From: Asterella californica
Lineage: Eukaryota; Streptophyta; Marchantiopsida; Marchantiales; Aytoniaceae
Reading direction: 5' to 3'
DNA: 64,000 bases
Assembly (NCBI GenBank): GCA_036924285.1
Contig: JAYKYS010000009.1
Span: forward strand, 20,502,001 to 20,566,000
This document shows positions 25,090 to 36,852 of this stretch, piece after piece. Within the stretch, counting starts at the first letter, position 1. Each line of letters starts with the position of its first letter. The notes under the pieces were generated by a model. That model searched no databases. It was not told the DNA's origin and saw nothing but the letters and a program-made list of their open reading frames with translations. The position numbers and the translations under genes were made by a program.

Positions 25090-26115
25090 AGTTTCATCCA
25101 CATGCATATTCATGTAACTTAGTTCTTAGTCAAGTCCAGACAACCATGCATACTACTATGATTCACCTCCTTTACTTCCAAGTTAATATGCATATGCAAG
25201 GGTTTAATTTATCACCTAACTTCTCCATAAATGAAACTTTCAATAATATATGATGTGTTAGTGAGCAATTTTGCATATATATACTCTTTCGTACATGCGC
25301 TCTCTTTATTGGATATCTCTCGATTTTCAGATCCACAGCCGCCACATAAATATACATGAATTTTGATTACGAAACTACTCCAAAATGCTTTTCGATTGAC
25401 TTGCTTGACGATAATATTATCATTCTTTATCCTCCATCTTAAACATAATATAAATAAAATATGAAAATAGGAATTATATGAGGTAATAAAATGTATAAAT
25501 TACATAACAATAACATATGTATACAATAGAAGTAGAAGAGTAGATGTTCCATCACGCAACTGTCCATGGACAGACTCACGTATTGTGAGTTGCTCCCATC
25601 CAGCTTGAGATAAGCTAGTAGTTGGCGCTTGATCGAACTCGTTTCCACGAGTTCATCTTCAGGACACCTACGGCGCTACACCTGTGAGACAAGACGCTAT
25701 AAAGCCTGCTCATCAAGGCCTTCAAGACTTATTTTTATTCTTTTTAATTAGCAAAAAATGTTATTATAGTTTTTGAAAAGATATAGCTTTATGAGCTCTG
25801 GTTTCATGTCCACGCGACACCGCCACAGTGAGAGTGCAAGTAGTGCACTTACTTACTAATACCGAGAGTCCCGATAATCTTGGATTTGCATATCAGCCAA
25901 GCTTATACACTTCAAGTCAAGCCCGCAGTTGTGACACAGTTTCACTAATTACGTCTAGGTTTATACGTGCGAATTGATTAATGTTCACGTCCAGATTCGT
26001 GGTCGGTCGAATCACCTGTAACCGGGTTCCCCGCTCATTAACGTAGTCACCGAGCCTCGAACTGCAATTGTGATCACGGTCTGAACTGCAGTCAAGGTCA
26101 CAGTTTTGAACTGCA
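25090..26115. mobile_element. R1 repeat, right part of the interrupted copy
   Basis: It resumes at tacttagtttcatcc and is inverted relative to copy A (7690-8400 and 9880-10440). Its end, 25915-26110, is inverted relative to 51430-51640 of copy B. It contains the covarying hairpin at 25635-25654. Together with 16480-17105 it makes one R1 copy. 24848-25089 is other sequence, possibly from an intermediate insertion. Confidence 0.75.
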
Positions 26116-26403
26116 GTCACAATCAAGGTTCTCACTCTCTCCGTCCGTACGTTGCAAGTCCGTTGTCGGAGATTCGTTCGTCCATAATTTGCCGAGTCTT
26201 GTACTGGGACGGCGGCATTGAAGACGCATGGAGGTGCAATGTTACCCGTTACAGTTAGAGGCGGCGTGAAGAGAATTTTACGTCCTCACGGCTGAAATTT
26301 GCAGAAATTTTCTCACGACTAAATCGTGGTCGATTTCCGCTTGGTGACAGAAAGTCTCATAGACCTGAGTCCTCGTTGTGCCCATAGTGGTGTCTGCTTT
26401 TGA

Positions 26404-26700
26404 GTGCTTATCATGGAGATGGTTTACTGCAATCGATGCAATCAAACTTTGTCATTCAGCGCATTCACGCGTGCTCGCAAAGGACATAATCCTCTTGACT
26501 TAGCTGTGTTTAAGCAGTGTAACCAGTGTTATAACAAAGCGAACCCCGGTACTACTACGTGCGAAGCGGCTATGGAGAATGAGATTGATGATGACAATGT
26601 TTTCATAGTGACAGTGGAGTGTGATCATTCAGAAATGATTCATGTTGTGAAAGAGTACTTCGAGGATGAGGATAGCAAAGACGGGTTTGTGTTTTTCTGA
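26404..26700 (+). CDS. Small protein with CxxC...CxxC finger
   Basis: A 98-residue open frame; the ATG at 26413 is a better start than 26404. The N-terminal part has two Cys pairs, CNRC and CNQC, about 30 residues apart around SFSAFTRARKG, as in a zinc-binding knuckle. The C-terminal half is acidic. Short proteins or domains with this arrangement often accompany repetitive, transposon-related genes in plants and fungi, a general impression rather than a named family. It may be the first exon of the broken gene that follows. Function unknown. Confidence 0.45.
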   Translation: MLIMEMVYCNRCNQTLSFSAFTRARKGHNPLDLAVFKQCNQCYNKANPGTTTCEAAMENEIDDDNVFIVTVECDHSEMIHVVKEYFEDEDSKDGFVFF

Positions 26701-26850
26701 CTGAAAGTCTACCTTTCAGACGAGAGTAGCATGCATGAGTTGCAGACTTTAAACTCAGTGTGTTTGACGTCTTGGTTGAAGACAAGCATCATTCCGAATA
26801 TGGAGGTAACCTCTGGATACTATTGAGAAGTACGTAACCCGCGTGTTGCT

Positions 26851-27590
26851 GTGAAAGACTGTTCGATCTTAAAGACGACATTATGGTGTACCTCACTATC
26901 TGACAGGATAAAATTCAGAGATAAAGGTGAAAGATCTACATCACAAGTAAGAGAACCAGAGAAGAAACGAAAGATAGATCGATCTGAGTGCAATAGAACT
27001 TTACGAATAACGGTGGACGTACAGCAGAAGTTAATATATTTAACGTGTCAACATTTGCTGTCACATGAGAAGCCGATGCATAAGTTGCATTGTTTCCCTA
27101 CTGTTGCTATCACGTTTTTTGGAGTAGATATCTGGATTAAATCTCCGGAAGCCTGAGGTGTACCGTATATTATGTGAAACATAGAATCTGGACTGGACGA
27201 GCCATTGGATCGTACAATAGTGTGGAGGCAAGTAATTCTTTCTCTTTTATTGATGTAAATTGGTTTTCAGAGAGTGTGAAAGTTGTTGGTCAGTTGTGTA
27301 ATGTTGAACAACGAAAGATTGTTGTTGAAATAATCACCAAACATTTCAACTTGCATTCACTTATATCATCAGAGGAAGGGATTTTTTTTACTCCTGATGC
27401 ATTACACTCGACGGCTGTTCGTGAGATTTATGAGTTTTGTAAAAATTCTAAACTTTTGTCTTTGTGGATATATCTCTAGCAAGAGTGGTACAGTCCACAG
27501 AAATGAGAAATTTTTAGTAGAGCATCAAAACCTCTCCTTTGCTTGTCGTGCACTACGAATATTGTCGAGAGTCACTGGAGAAAATTAAAG
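26851..27590 (+). pseudogene. Decayed gene downstream of the CxxC finger
   Basis: Protein-like segments in changing frames: 26851-27156 (with KKRKIDRSECNRTLRITVDV and a Cys/His-rich CQHLLSHEKPMHKLHC), 27174-27479 and 27397-27588. The Cys and His spacing suggests another zinc-binding module. Stops and frame changes separate the pieces. I do not recognise the family; it may be the rest of the gene that starts at 26404. 27591-27970 shows further weak, broken coding traces. Confidence 0.4.
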
Positions 27591-27972
27591 CACGATTACA
27601 AATATGTCCTTAATCGTCCTCATTTAGATAAATTGACGCTAATCATTTGTGAAAGTCTTGTGGCAGATATGCAAGTGTAGCTACATCAAATCATTCACGG
27701 ACGTTTATTTCCCAGCTGGTGGGAACAGTTTCGTGTCACTTGGCGCAAATATCTGAGTAAAGATGTCTTTGTTCCGGATAGTCATTTCATAGACGTGGAG
27801 AGATATGTTTTTGCTACTCATTTTTAAATAGCTCATACTTGTTATGCAAGCATTTGGTCAGAGCTTATGCTGAGAAGTCTACGATAAACCCGTGATGTCG
27901 TGTCGTGGACCGGCTCCTATATGAAATTCAGACTTCGATGCTTGTCGCTCCAAAGACACTCATGAGAAAGAT

Positions 27973-28444
27973 AAGCTAGGCCTTAGCTTACGAGCTTTTG
28001 GTATCATTTCGGATCTCCATTTTCATCGCATAGATGGGTAGAGCTCCTTGTCAGCTTTCCACAGGCACTTCATCTACTTCGTTTGGACGCCTAGTGGAGA
28101 AGTTACATGACACCGAAAGATGGAGAAAACAAGCTAGGCCCCAGCTTACAGATTTTTGACACAATTTCAGATCTCCATTTTCATCGCATAGATGGGTAGA
28201 GCTCCTTGTCAGCTTTCCATAGGCACTTTGTCTACTTCGTTTGGACGCCTAGTGGAGAAGTTACAGGACTCGAAAGATGGAGAAAACAAGCTAGGCCCCA
28301 GCTTACGAGTTTTTGGCACCATTTCAGATCTTCGCTTTCATCGGATCAGTGGATAGAGCTCCTTGTCAGCATTCCATAGGCACTTTGTCTACTTTGTTTG
28401 GACGCCTAGTGGGGAAGTTATGCGACTCGAAAGAAGGTAAAATC
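27973..28444. repeat. 157-bp tandem repeat, three units
   Basis: Units beginning aagctaggcc at 27973, 28131 and 28288 (periods 158 and 157 bp). A fourth partial unit at 28445 runs into the next repeat (X). The units are well conserved. No gene. Confidence 0.9.
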
Positions 28445-28445
28445 A

Positions 28446-28643
28446 AGCTAGGCCCTAGTTTACTTGCTGATTGGGTATTTGAGGCTTCAAGAGCTATATC
28501 AAAGATACAAGGGGCCTGCTTCATTTTTATTGAGAGAACTTTGTACGTACCGAGACTGACGCAAGGGGGCTGCTTAAGGGGCTTGCTTGTTCCTACGACT
28601 TATCGGTGGACGTTTTGGAGAATTGGGAAGTCCAATACACGCG
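28446..28643. repeat. Repeat X, copy 1, ending at an insertion site
   Basis: A 198-bp segment nearly identical to 35005-35202. Copy 1 is cut at ACGCG (28639-28643) by the 5.9-kb insertion. In copy 2 the sequence runs straight on into repeat Y, which gives the uninterrupted state. Confidence 0.9.
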
Positions 28644-30235
28644 TGTAGTGACGCATGATTACTCTTTTTGCCCATTTAGTATACAAGATATCGTTCCCAC
28701 AGAGGATTTGCACAAGTAACGCTGCTCTAAGTTCTAAGATCTGTTCAAACACACAAACACACGGGTTTTGTCTAGAAATCCCGTCTTCTCACAAAACCGC
28801 GCGTCTTCCAGACACGCAAAAAGGTGCTCTGGAACTAAACAAACAACTACTAACTAAAATATCACACAACTATTCACAGAGAAGCTCGGGAAGACGATCT
28901 TCCTGCTTCCAGGTCACTTCTTCCGGTCTTCTCGATACCGTCTTCTCGAAACGATTCTCATTTTCTGGGGGTTCAGCTCGTCTTCTCACACCTCCAGAAG
29001 ATTGTCCTGCTTCGCAGAAGTCGACTAGCACGACTGTTACACCTTACTCTCACACTCACATTACAACGGGTTAGATCAATCACATGGTGTATGCCCCCTG
29101 TAGCCTTCCCAGGCTTCTGCTTACGGAAATGGTCTTCTTGCAGCACTACAACGACATTCACCTTCACGAAAACTCAATAGAAGTCTCGGAAGCTCACTAG
29201 AAGAAGGTAAGAAGATGGGGAAGATGAGAGAAGATGGGAAAGAAGAGAAAATCCAAACAAGAGAAAACAAGATGAAAAGAGGAAATTAAGATTCCGACAG
29301 GCTTCTAGTCCGGATCCTAACTAACAAGCCATCCCTGCTTGTAATAGTTTGGGGAGGAAGACAACAAACATGTGTACAGTTGCACCGTCTTCTTCTTAAG
29401 GATGTCGTCTTCTGCTGCGGGAAGAAGGCTTCTTTCTTCTTCACTTCGCTGCTCTGACTACTCTGTCTTCTGAGATCCCTTACCCATAAGACCGTCCGTA
29501 CGCAGATCCTAAGTGCTCTACTGGACGAGCCAAGCTACACTTTCACAACTGCTGACAATCACCGCCACTCAAGGAGAACACTTCCCATGCACAATTGGGA
29601 GCGAATTCAAGGAAATCCACCACCCAGAAGACACGAGTTAAGCTTCTGCACTCAAATCAGCAATCCATTCCTCGAGAAGAAGGTACATAGGTGTTGGGAA
29701 GCTCACTCCCTCTACTGTCTGTCCCTACTCCTCGACACATCAGTCTAACCAGCAAGACTGCACGAGGATGCCGTTCTCTGCTCCTAGACTGTTCACTACT
29801 CATCTACATCTCCGAATCGCTGCTTGCGGTAAGAGAATGCAGACTTCTTCCTACGTTATCTCCCTATTCCAACATCGAGTGTAGTGTACACTATAATGCC
29901 TATCATGTGTCTGGGTGTGCTCTCCGTCTACACCGTCAAATTGATGTGTGTGTGTGCAGAGCCTACAGAACCCCCATTTCTTACTCTTTGATCCTACTTA
30001 TGTCTCTGCCATGAGAATCAGAGGAGATGACCACCAGAGAGAGGGAGGCGCTGACAAGAGGTTGTCACCCCACATGCAACCGGTTCTCCTTCCAGCTTTA
30101 GTCATTTGCCTTGTTGCTCCTACGCTACCTATGCTGCCACATGGTATCCTAACTAATTTTACACTGAAAAACTGCCACCCTTAAGATAGCGTATTTGGTC
30201 CTACTAAATCTGGAATAGTCAACTTTGATTACTAT

Positions 30236-31876
30236 CTACTCTGATTGCTCGGAGGCAATCTCTACTTGATCTGCTCCTATCGGAGCTCCTAACGCGGCTT
30301 CTGATAAGCTAGAAAGCCCTGCAGTTACCTCGGGTGTCACTGAGGTGGCTTCCTCCTCATTGTTCTTCGCTGGCCCTGCTGTCGCTGCTGCTGCGTCTTC
30401 CTCGGCTTCGGCTTCTGCTTCGGAAGACAGAAGCGTCTTCTGGGAAGCGGAGTCGACCGGTGCTTCTTCGCTCTTCTGGAGCATCAGCTCGGTACTAAGG
30501 ACCATGGCGACCTCATAGGGGTCCGGGGAAGTCGCTTCCTCCACGCGGAATACCTGGGAAGACGGCTCGTCTTCCTGTCTTTCATAAGACGTCTTGTCTT
30601 CCGAGGCGTCTTCCGGAGTCTTCTCGGCTTCCAACGCTGTCACTACCAAGTGCACAGCGAGGTCGAACTCCTCCTTCTCCATTCTGGATCCAGTAGATGG
30701 TGCTGGAGCTTGAGAAGATGCAGTTGCAGGTATCAGAAGCGAGGAAAGACCATAAAGTGTCTTCACTCTCTCTATCTGCCGATCCAAGTATCTGAACATG
30801 CTCTCCCTGCATTCCACCAACATTGTCTTGGACTCGCTGTCCCATCCTCTAGCCAAGGTAAGTAACTTCCTACCCGCGGTGAAGTTGAACTTCTTTCGAA
30901 GCGCTTCCACCGACTGTGTTAGCATCTCATGTGCACGAGCTTCCGCTGCTTCCCGCTGCGTCTTCTCAACTGCAACTCGCGCTTCTGCGGCTTCTTGCTG
31001 CTTCGTCCATGTCATCTTCTCCTCTGCGAGGACGGTGGTCTTCTCCCGCACTCAGAGGACCTCCTGATCGCGCTGCTGTACACTCGCCTGCATCTCCTGG
31101 TTGCTCTTCCGAAGTTGCACCAGCTCCTTGGCAGGAGCGGCTGCTTCCGTCTTGTATCTGGCTGCGAGCTTCTCCGTGGTGCGGAGACTAGCTTCCAGCG
31201 ACTCCGTCTTCTTCTGGTCTTCTTCCTGTCGCAGCAAGGTGCGCAGACCAAATCCAGGTTGCAAGGGCCTCTCCTGTGTCTTCGCTCTCTTCTCCAGCAA
31301 CTCCATAGCTGGCTGGATCTCCTTGTGGAAGAAGGCGCTGAACTCTTCCAGTCTTCTTCATGCAGAAGACAATTTCATCTCCACTACTCGCTCTGAGGTG
31401 TCGACCTTGTCTTCCAGAGGCAAGGATGCCTCTTCCACCACAATGGCCTTCATCTTCTACGCATGAGAAGAAGCTACTCTTCTCATCTTCCGGGGTGGAA
31501 GATCCCTCATGGCAGGAGCGGTTCTCTTCACTGCGATTCTCCGCATCGCAGTAGGAGTATCCTTTCTTCTCTTGTCTTCTGGAGTCTTCGGAAGACTACC
31601 AAGTGTTGCAGAAGCGGTCTTCTGCTCCGATCGGGTACTCAGCAGTTCTTCTTCCGAGTCGGACTCCGATCCTGAATGAATGAGGGAGGTGGGCTTCCTA
31701 AGTACACTTCTAGGATCCATCTTCCTCGGTGGCGTGGCGTCTTCCGATCCACTAGACTCGTCTTCCCTCACCAGAAGCGTCTTCTGGTGAGAGCCGGGCC
31801 TCAGTTGTGGCATCAGAGTGGGAGGAGGAGTTGCGGCTGCTGCTCGGTCATCGTCTTCCGAGGTCTCCTCCTTCAC
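30236..31876 (-). pseudogene. Coiled-coil protein gene inside the 5.9-kb insertion
   Basis: Three minus-strand open segments form a decayed product: 31876-31457 (acidic/serine-rich then basic, ending RKMRRVASS), 31306-31052 and 31051-30236. The middle pieces are heptad-like, with EKMTWTKQQEAAEARVAVE as an example, and predict a long coiled coil. The C-terminal part is acidic and alanine-rich. The last two pieces share one frame and are separated only by an in-frame stop at 31052-31054. There is no enzyme motif. It may be a structural, gag-like protein of the element; that role is inference. Confidence 0.5.
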
Positions 31877-33004
31877 CTCCTGTTGCCTGTTGGTCCATAC
31901 TCCGCCAGCTGATCTCCCCTAAGATCCCTCATGGCTACGTACAAGTAGCAGAGAAAAGGTGTCAAGTGTCCTCCCGCCGGGGTACCAAAGTACGTTAGCT
32001 CCGCCTGTACATAGTTGTGGACGTATGCGCCCCAATAGATGGGCACTCTTTTATCCCACACTGCTTCCAGGAACTCTATGTCCTGATCTCCCAGGTACCT
32101 CGTCTTCTGCGCTTTCCTCTTGGGAAAGAGGTGCAGAAACAGCTTCGCCAGAAGTCGCTTCTTCGGCTCTCGGTAAGATTCGATCTTCCACCCATTCCTA
32201 CCCTGCCTGTCTTACACAAAGAGACAAGTGATGCTCCCAGACACATGCCACGCACTCATGACCCGGGGCAAAATCTTCTTCTCAAACCAATACTCTCGAT
32301 CCTCGGATTCTGGCCTGTGGAAAGCTCTGCGCCACCAATCTTCAGTCCAGGAAGATGATCTTCCTCGAGCTACTCCTGCCTTCGTAGGTACACGGTTGCG
32401 AGGTGGTAACGCTGCTCACACCTCCTCCAGAAGTCCCTGGTCTGCGAGGTTCCAATCCCATAGGAAGAAATCGAGACCCAACTCCTTGAGGAAGGGTGTG
32501 GTCTCGGCCAACTCCGCTGCTGGTAACACCAACCCTCGAGGATGCATCGTCATACTGGAAGATATGTTGCACTAAGTCACAAGCACCTACTATGAGCTGA
32601 AGGCTCAGTCCTTCCCAAGTGCCCACAGTCTAGCTTCTACTTCTCAGAAGACGAAACTAGTCTTCCAGAAGACGCTACTCCGTCTTCCGGGATTCTAACA
32701 GTACTTCCTAGATAGCTCTCGTCTTCCGAGCTATATCTAAACAATCCTATCTAAGCAAGGCCTCGTATGGATTACCAAGAAGACAACCCACCTTGCATTA
32801 CATCCTACTTCCTATCAGAAGATACAAGATTCGTGAAACATAAAGTGCATAACAGGTTCGGAAGATGGTTGCGGGCTCTTGCGGTGACAGTGGCCCCTTG
32901 GAAGACACCCGGGACAGTTTCTGATTCAATGTCTTTCTCGGAAGACCTCCCGAAGTCAGGCTTCCCTTCACTGGTCTCATCTGTCTTCGTCTTCTTAGGC
33001 GCAA
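31873..33004 (-). pseudogene. Further minus-strand coding fragments in the insertion
   Basis: Pieces at 32061-31873 (with RVPIYWGAYVHNYVQAEL, reading as a globular domain), 32340-32210 (DWWRRAF, EYWFEKKILPRV) and 32626-32342 lie upstream of, and in the same direction as, the coiled-coil segment. They look like the N-terminal part of the same ancestral protein, broken by frameshifts. Such composite proteins are repetitive in some bryophyte genomes, from memory and not checked here. Confidence 0.35.
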
Positions 33005-34557
33005 TCTATCCTCACAACAGACTCAAGACAATTGCACTCTGTTCTTCTGACTTCTCACCTCTCATACACACTCAGAAGAAGCTTGCTGCTCGGTGGGAAG
33101 ACATGACCCTCGACCATTCTCTCCAGATTCTGCCAGCAAGTCTTCTCACGACTCTCTCCTAAGTTTGAGAAGAAGAAGGAAGGATGCTATGGATCGGACA
33201 GAAGAGACCCGAAATGGACCCTCACGTCTTCTCGCTCATTTTGCCAGCCTTTCAGTCTTCTAGTCTCTCTAGGAAGATGTGGAGTTCAGAAGCTTGGAAG
33301 ACCGACAGGCACAGGTCTAGTTCCTGACTTCCAACTTCTCGAAATAACAAAAGAACTCACCACACCACTCAAGATTCGTACTAAGCTTCTCTTAACACAA
33401 AAGCAACACAAATCCACTCTTGATACGAATTGGTCATAGTCGACTTCTGAAGATAGTCTTCCGAAGACAGTCAAGTTTCAGAAGCGTCTTCCGAAGATGT
33501 TCCAATCTTCCGAAGCGTCTTCTGTTCAAGGTTTCGGGGGTAGAGGGGTAGTAGGGTAGGGAAATTGACAGCTGGGATCGTCAATTTGAGGACGATGAGT
33601 AGGGAAGCTCGAATTGAACTCATGAAGAAGTAGGATGATGCCTGACAGAAATTGGACAGCGCTTCCGCACCCAATGTCACAATGGGAAAAATGGGGTGGG
33701 GGTAATCGATCAGGCTGCTTGCAACCAACCCGGGAAGCGCGGGGGACACCAAACAGAGGCGAGAAGCAGTGAGAAGAGAGAAGAACATGGGAATAACCTC
33801 TACAGTCTTCTGTCTGCTTCCCGAGTTGTCTTCCACCTTCCGCGTGCTTCTGGCTCTGGTCCTAGCTCCAATGCGACTCCACACGGCTGCTTCCGCTGTC
33901 AGTTTCTGGCCACGCCTCAATTCCACCTTCGATTCTACTCAGCTACCCTCCAATGTCAGCTTCTCGGGAGCTCACAGAAAAATGCCTTCGCTTCCTGTCT
34001 TCCGTGCTTCAGCAATTCGGTCTCGCCTTCCTCCTAGTTGTTAATTGGTCCTCACCTCGCTCGATTTCACCTCGCTCGATTTCCTCACTCGAAGCTCACC
34101 CTCTGAAATCGATCTCCTCAAGAAGTGCTTGCTACGGGAAGTTGGAATGCGCTAATGCGCTTCCTGCACATCTTCCCCGCAGATTAGGGGTTTCGATCCT
34201 ATGTGACTTAGTCGACCTACCTACCACCTTGGTGTTACCTAGTAGGTACACCTACTCCTTTACCTGGAAATTCATGGTTAGGCCTTCGCGGTCGCTGTCT
34301 TCCGGAAGATGGTTGTCTTCCGTCGTCTTCCCGTCTTCCGCCGTCTTCCATCTTCCGAAGACGCAACTGAGAAGATGCTCTTCGGAAGACGGCCGTCTTC
34401 CGAAGAAGTCAACTTCTTATTACAAAAAGCTCATAAGATCATCTTCCTTCTAAGGAAGCAGTAATCTTAAGTAACAACGCTTCTTCAGTTATACAAACAA
34501 GTTATGAATCTTAAAAATTTCAAAAATTCGTGAATCCTGTAATTTGTGGGCACCACA

Positions 34558-35667
34558 ACGCGCGCAAGGTGTCATCGGGTTCAGATCTGTGCAGGCTACG
34601 CACAGGTTAAGACGGTTTGAGAAGAGACGGATCGAGGGTTGTGTTCTGAGAGAAATTGAGACGTAGGAAGCAGATTTGGGTTATTCAGTTACATGTGAAG
34701 GAGAGTTGGACCGTTCGGATCGTTCCGGAGTCCAAACTTGTTGTCCTTGGATCCATCGAGAAATTGAAGACGATACGAAGTTTCATCGGGCGGTTTGGGA
34801 GTTCTCAGTGAAATTGACTCGCAGGGAAGCGCTTGCGTCGAGTTTTTCATCGCCTGCGACCTGAGATTGGATTGTTCTTCGCGATCGGTGAGCCAAGCTC
34901 TTCGTTCTTGGTGCCTACGTGATCAAGGAGTCTTCATCTACGCATAGGAGAAGACAATACGTGGATTGGATTGTTGGTTTGGGGATGATAAGCGAGTTTG
35001 AGCTAGCTAGGCCCTAGTTTACTTGCTGACTGGGTATTTGAGGCTTCAGGCGCTATATCAAAGATGCAAGAGGCCTGCTTCATTATTATTGAGAGAATTT
35101 TGTACGTACAGAGACTGACGCAAGGGGGCTGCTTAAGGGGCTTGCTTGTTTCTACGACCTGTCGGTGGACGTTTTGGAGAATTAGGAAGTCCAATACACG
35201 CGCGCAAGGTGTCATCGGGTTCAGATCTGTGCAGGCTACACACAGTTTAAGACGGTTTGAGAAGAGACGGATCAGGGGTTGTGTTCCGAGAGAAATTGAG
35301 ACGCAGGAAGCAGATTTGGGTTTTTCAGTTACATGTGAAGGAGAGTTGGACCGTTCAGACCGTTCTGGAGTCCAAACTTGCTGTCCTTGGATCCATCGAG
35401 ATCAGAACAACGAGTTCTTCAGGAAATTGAAGACGATACGAAGTTTCATTGGGCGGTTTGGGAGTTCTGAGTGAAATTGGCTCGCAGGGAAGCGCTTGCG
35501 TCTAAGTTTTCCATCGTCTGCGACCTGAGATTGGACTGTTCTTCGCGATCGGTGAGCCAAGCTCTTTGTTCTTGGTGCCTACGCGACCGGGGAGTCTTCA
35601 TCTACGCATAAGAGAAGACAATACGTGGACTGGATTGTTGGTTTGGGGATGGTAAGCGAGTTTGAGC
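34558..35667. repeat. Tandem repeat Y1-X2-Y2
   Basis: Y1 (34558-35004) and Y2 (35198-35667) are nearly identical apart from about 22 bases present only in Y2 near 35401. X2 (35005-35202) matches X1 at 28446-28643. Before the insertion the locus was therefore X-Y-X-Y with a unit of about 650 bp. It lies upstream of the transposon-like gene at 36120 and may be its promoter or leader. Confidence 0.9.
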
Positions 35668-36119
35668 CGCAGGGATTTGATTTACGTCAGTTTTTTTGCA
35701 ACCTGCGACCAAATTTCTTGCGTGGTTTTGCAAGGGGAACTCCAAACAACTTGTTTGGAGTCTCGTTGGATTCGTGATAGCTAGATCTATCTGCCAGGGA
35801 AGACGGATATGAGTTTGGTACGGTGTGTGCGATTTTAAGCCACATGAGGAGTTTTTGGAGGTTCGGTCACCTACGACCAAAAATCGGCGATATCTCGGCT
35901 GTTGGGAGTCGGATCTGAAGGTTTCTTGAGTTAACGGAGTCAGCGGAGGAGACCCTATCGACATCTGAAGTCCGTTCGGCGAAAGGAGGAAGTTCACAGA
36001 TAAGTCTTTTTCGGTTTCTTCGCTACGAGTTTTACTCTTTTGAGTTCGTTAGAGTTATGGTTGGCTGTATACAGCTTGTGGTAGCTAGCTTTAGCTAAGA
36101 GCTTATACATGGATGTGGT

Positions 36120-36852
36120 TTGGACCAATTGAACGGAGTAGATGAAGAGACGATTGAGAAGTTAGGCTTGTTGATAACCTTATTGTTCGATTTTGCTCCT
36201 CCAGATGTAAGAGTTATCTTCTTTCTTATGTGTTTTCATGTTGCTGCTCCATATCTATGTAAGGGTTATCTTGTTTCTTTCTGCTCTTTGATATATATTC
36301 GAGGGATAGTTGAACTATTTTAGATGAGTTTAATGTTTATCTGAATTAACATTATGAATTGTAGGTTTGTTTGTGTAAAATCTTTTTTACACACTTATAA
36401 TCCCGAAACTCGAATTGCAAAGGTGAGGTCAACTGAGATCGTATTGACGCTCGAACTCATCAGGGAAGCTTTTGCAATCCCTCCCGGTGTTACTCCAATG
36501 CCATCGTTTATGAGACATGTGCGAATTGCAGGCTGGTTTCTTGAGTATGACAGAGTAGGAAAGCGTTATTTCGTGAGGGAATGTGCTTATGAGGGGTGGA
36601 GAGCTGTGTTTAAGTGTCTCAATGCTATTTTTCTTGCGAGGAAAAGACCCAAAACTATTACATGACAATTGGCATTATATGTCAAGTCAAAAGTCAAAAG
36701 AAGACTCTATTGAGTGGTGGAACATGTTGTTGATGGTTGAGCTTGGTGTTCTCAAATCAGTCGATCAAGAGACTTTTGAATGGTACCAAGATAATTCACT
36801 TGGTGAGAGTTTGTTCACATACATGTCTCGACAGTGCAACCTGATTTTCTAG
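36120..36852 (+). pseudogene. Truncated copy of the transposon-like gene at 46.8 kb
   Basis: Exon 1 (about 36120-36206, ending DFAPPD) is followed by GTAAGA and an intron to TTGTAG at 36364, at the same position as in the 46.8-kb gene. Exon 2 has the shared core TYNPETRIAKV, EAFAIPPGV, FMRHVRIAGWF, VRECAYEGWRAVF. A one-base frame offset after the acceptor, an in-frame TGA at 36663-36665 and later frame changes disable it. Nothing resembling the HAD phosphatase end follows. It is a 5' fragment or decayed paralogue. Confidence 0.75.

Larger units (their letters stand above)
28644..34557. mobile_element. 5.9-kb insertion with 5-bp target duplication, LTR-type ends
   Basis: It begins TGTAGTGACGC and ends GGGCACCACA, so the ends are imperfectly inverted TGTRGTG/CACYACA, as at LTR termini. 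The 5-bp duplication acgcg flanks it (28639-28643 and 34558-34562), and the empty site is seen once at 35198-35202. By eye I find no pair of long direct repeats inside and no reverse transcriptase or integrase. It could be a very long solo LTR, a non-autonomous LARD-like element, or an element whose LTRs have decayed. It carries a minus-strand coiled-coil gene and is dense in the hexamer GTCTTC/GAAGAC. Confidence 0.85.

Noticed and set aside
27973..28444. CRISPR-like array
   Set aside because: The 157-bp units are contiguous tandem repeats with no short-repeat/unique-spacer pattern, and the genome is eukaryotic.
33471..33926. 151-codon minus-strand frame in the 5.9-kb insertion
   Set aside because: No domain, not collinear with the coiled-coil gene, and explained by low stop density in GTCTTC-rich DNA.
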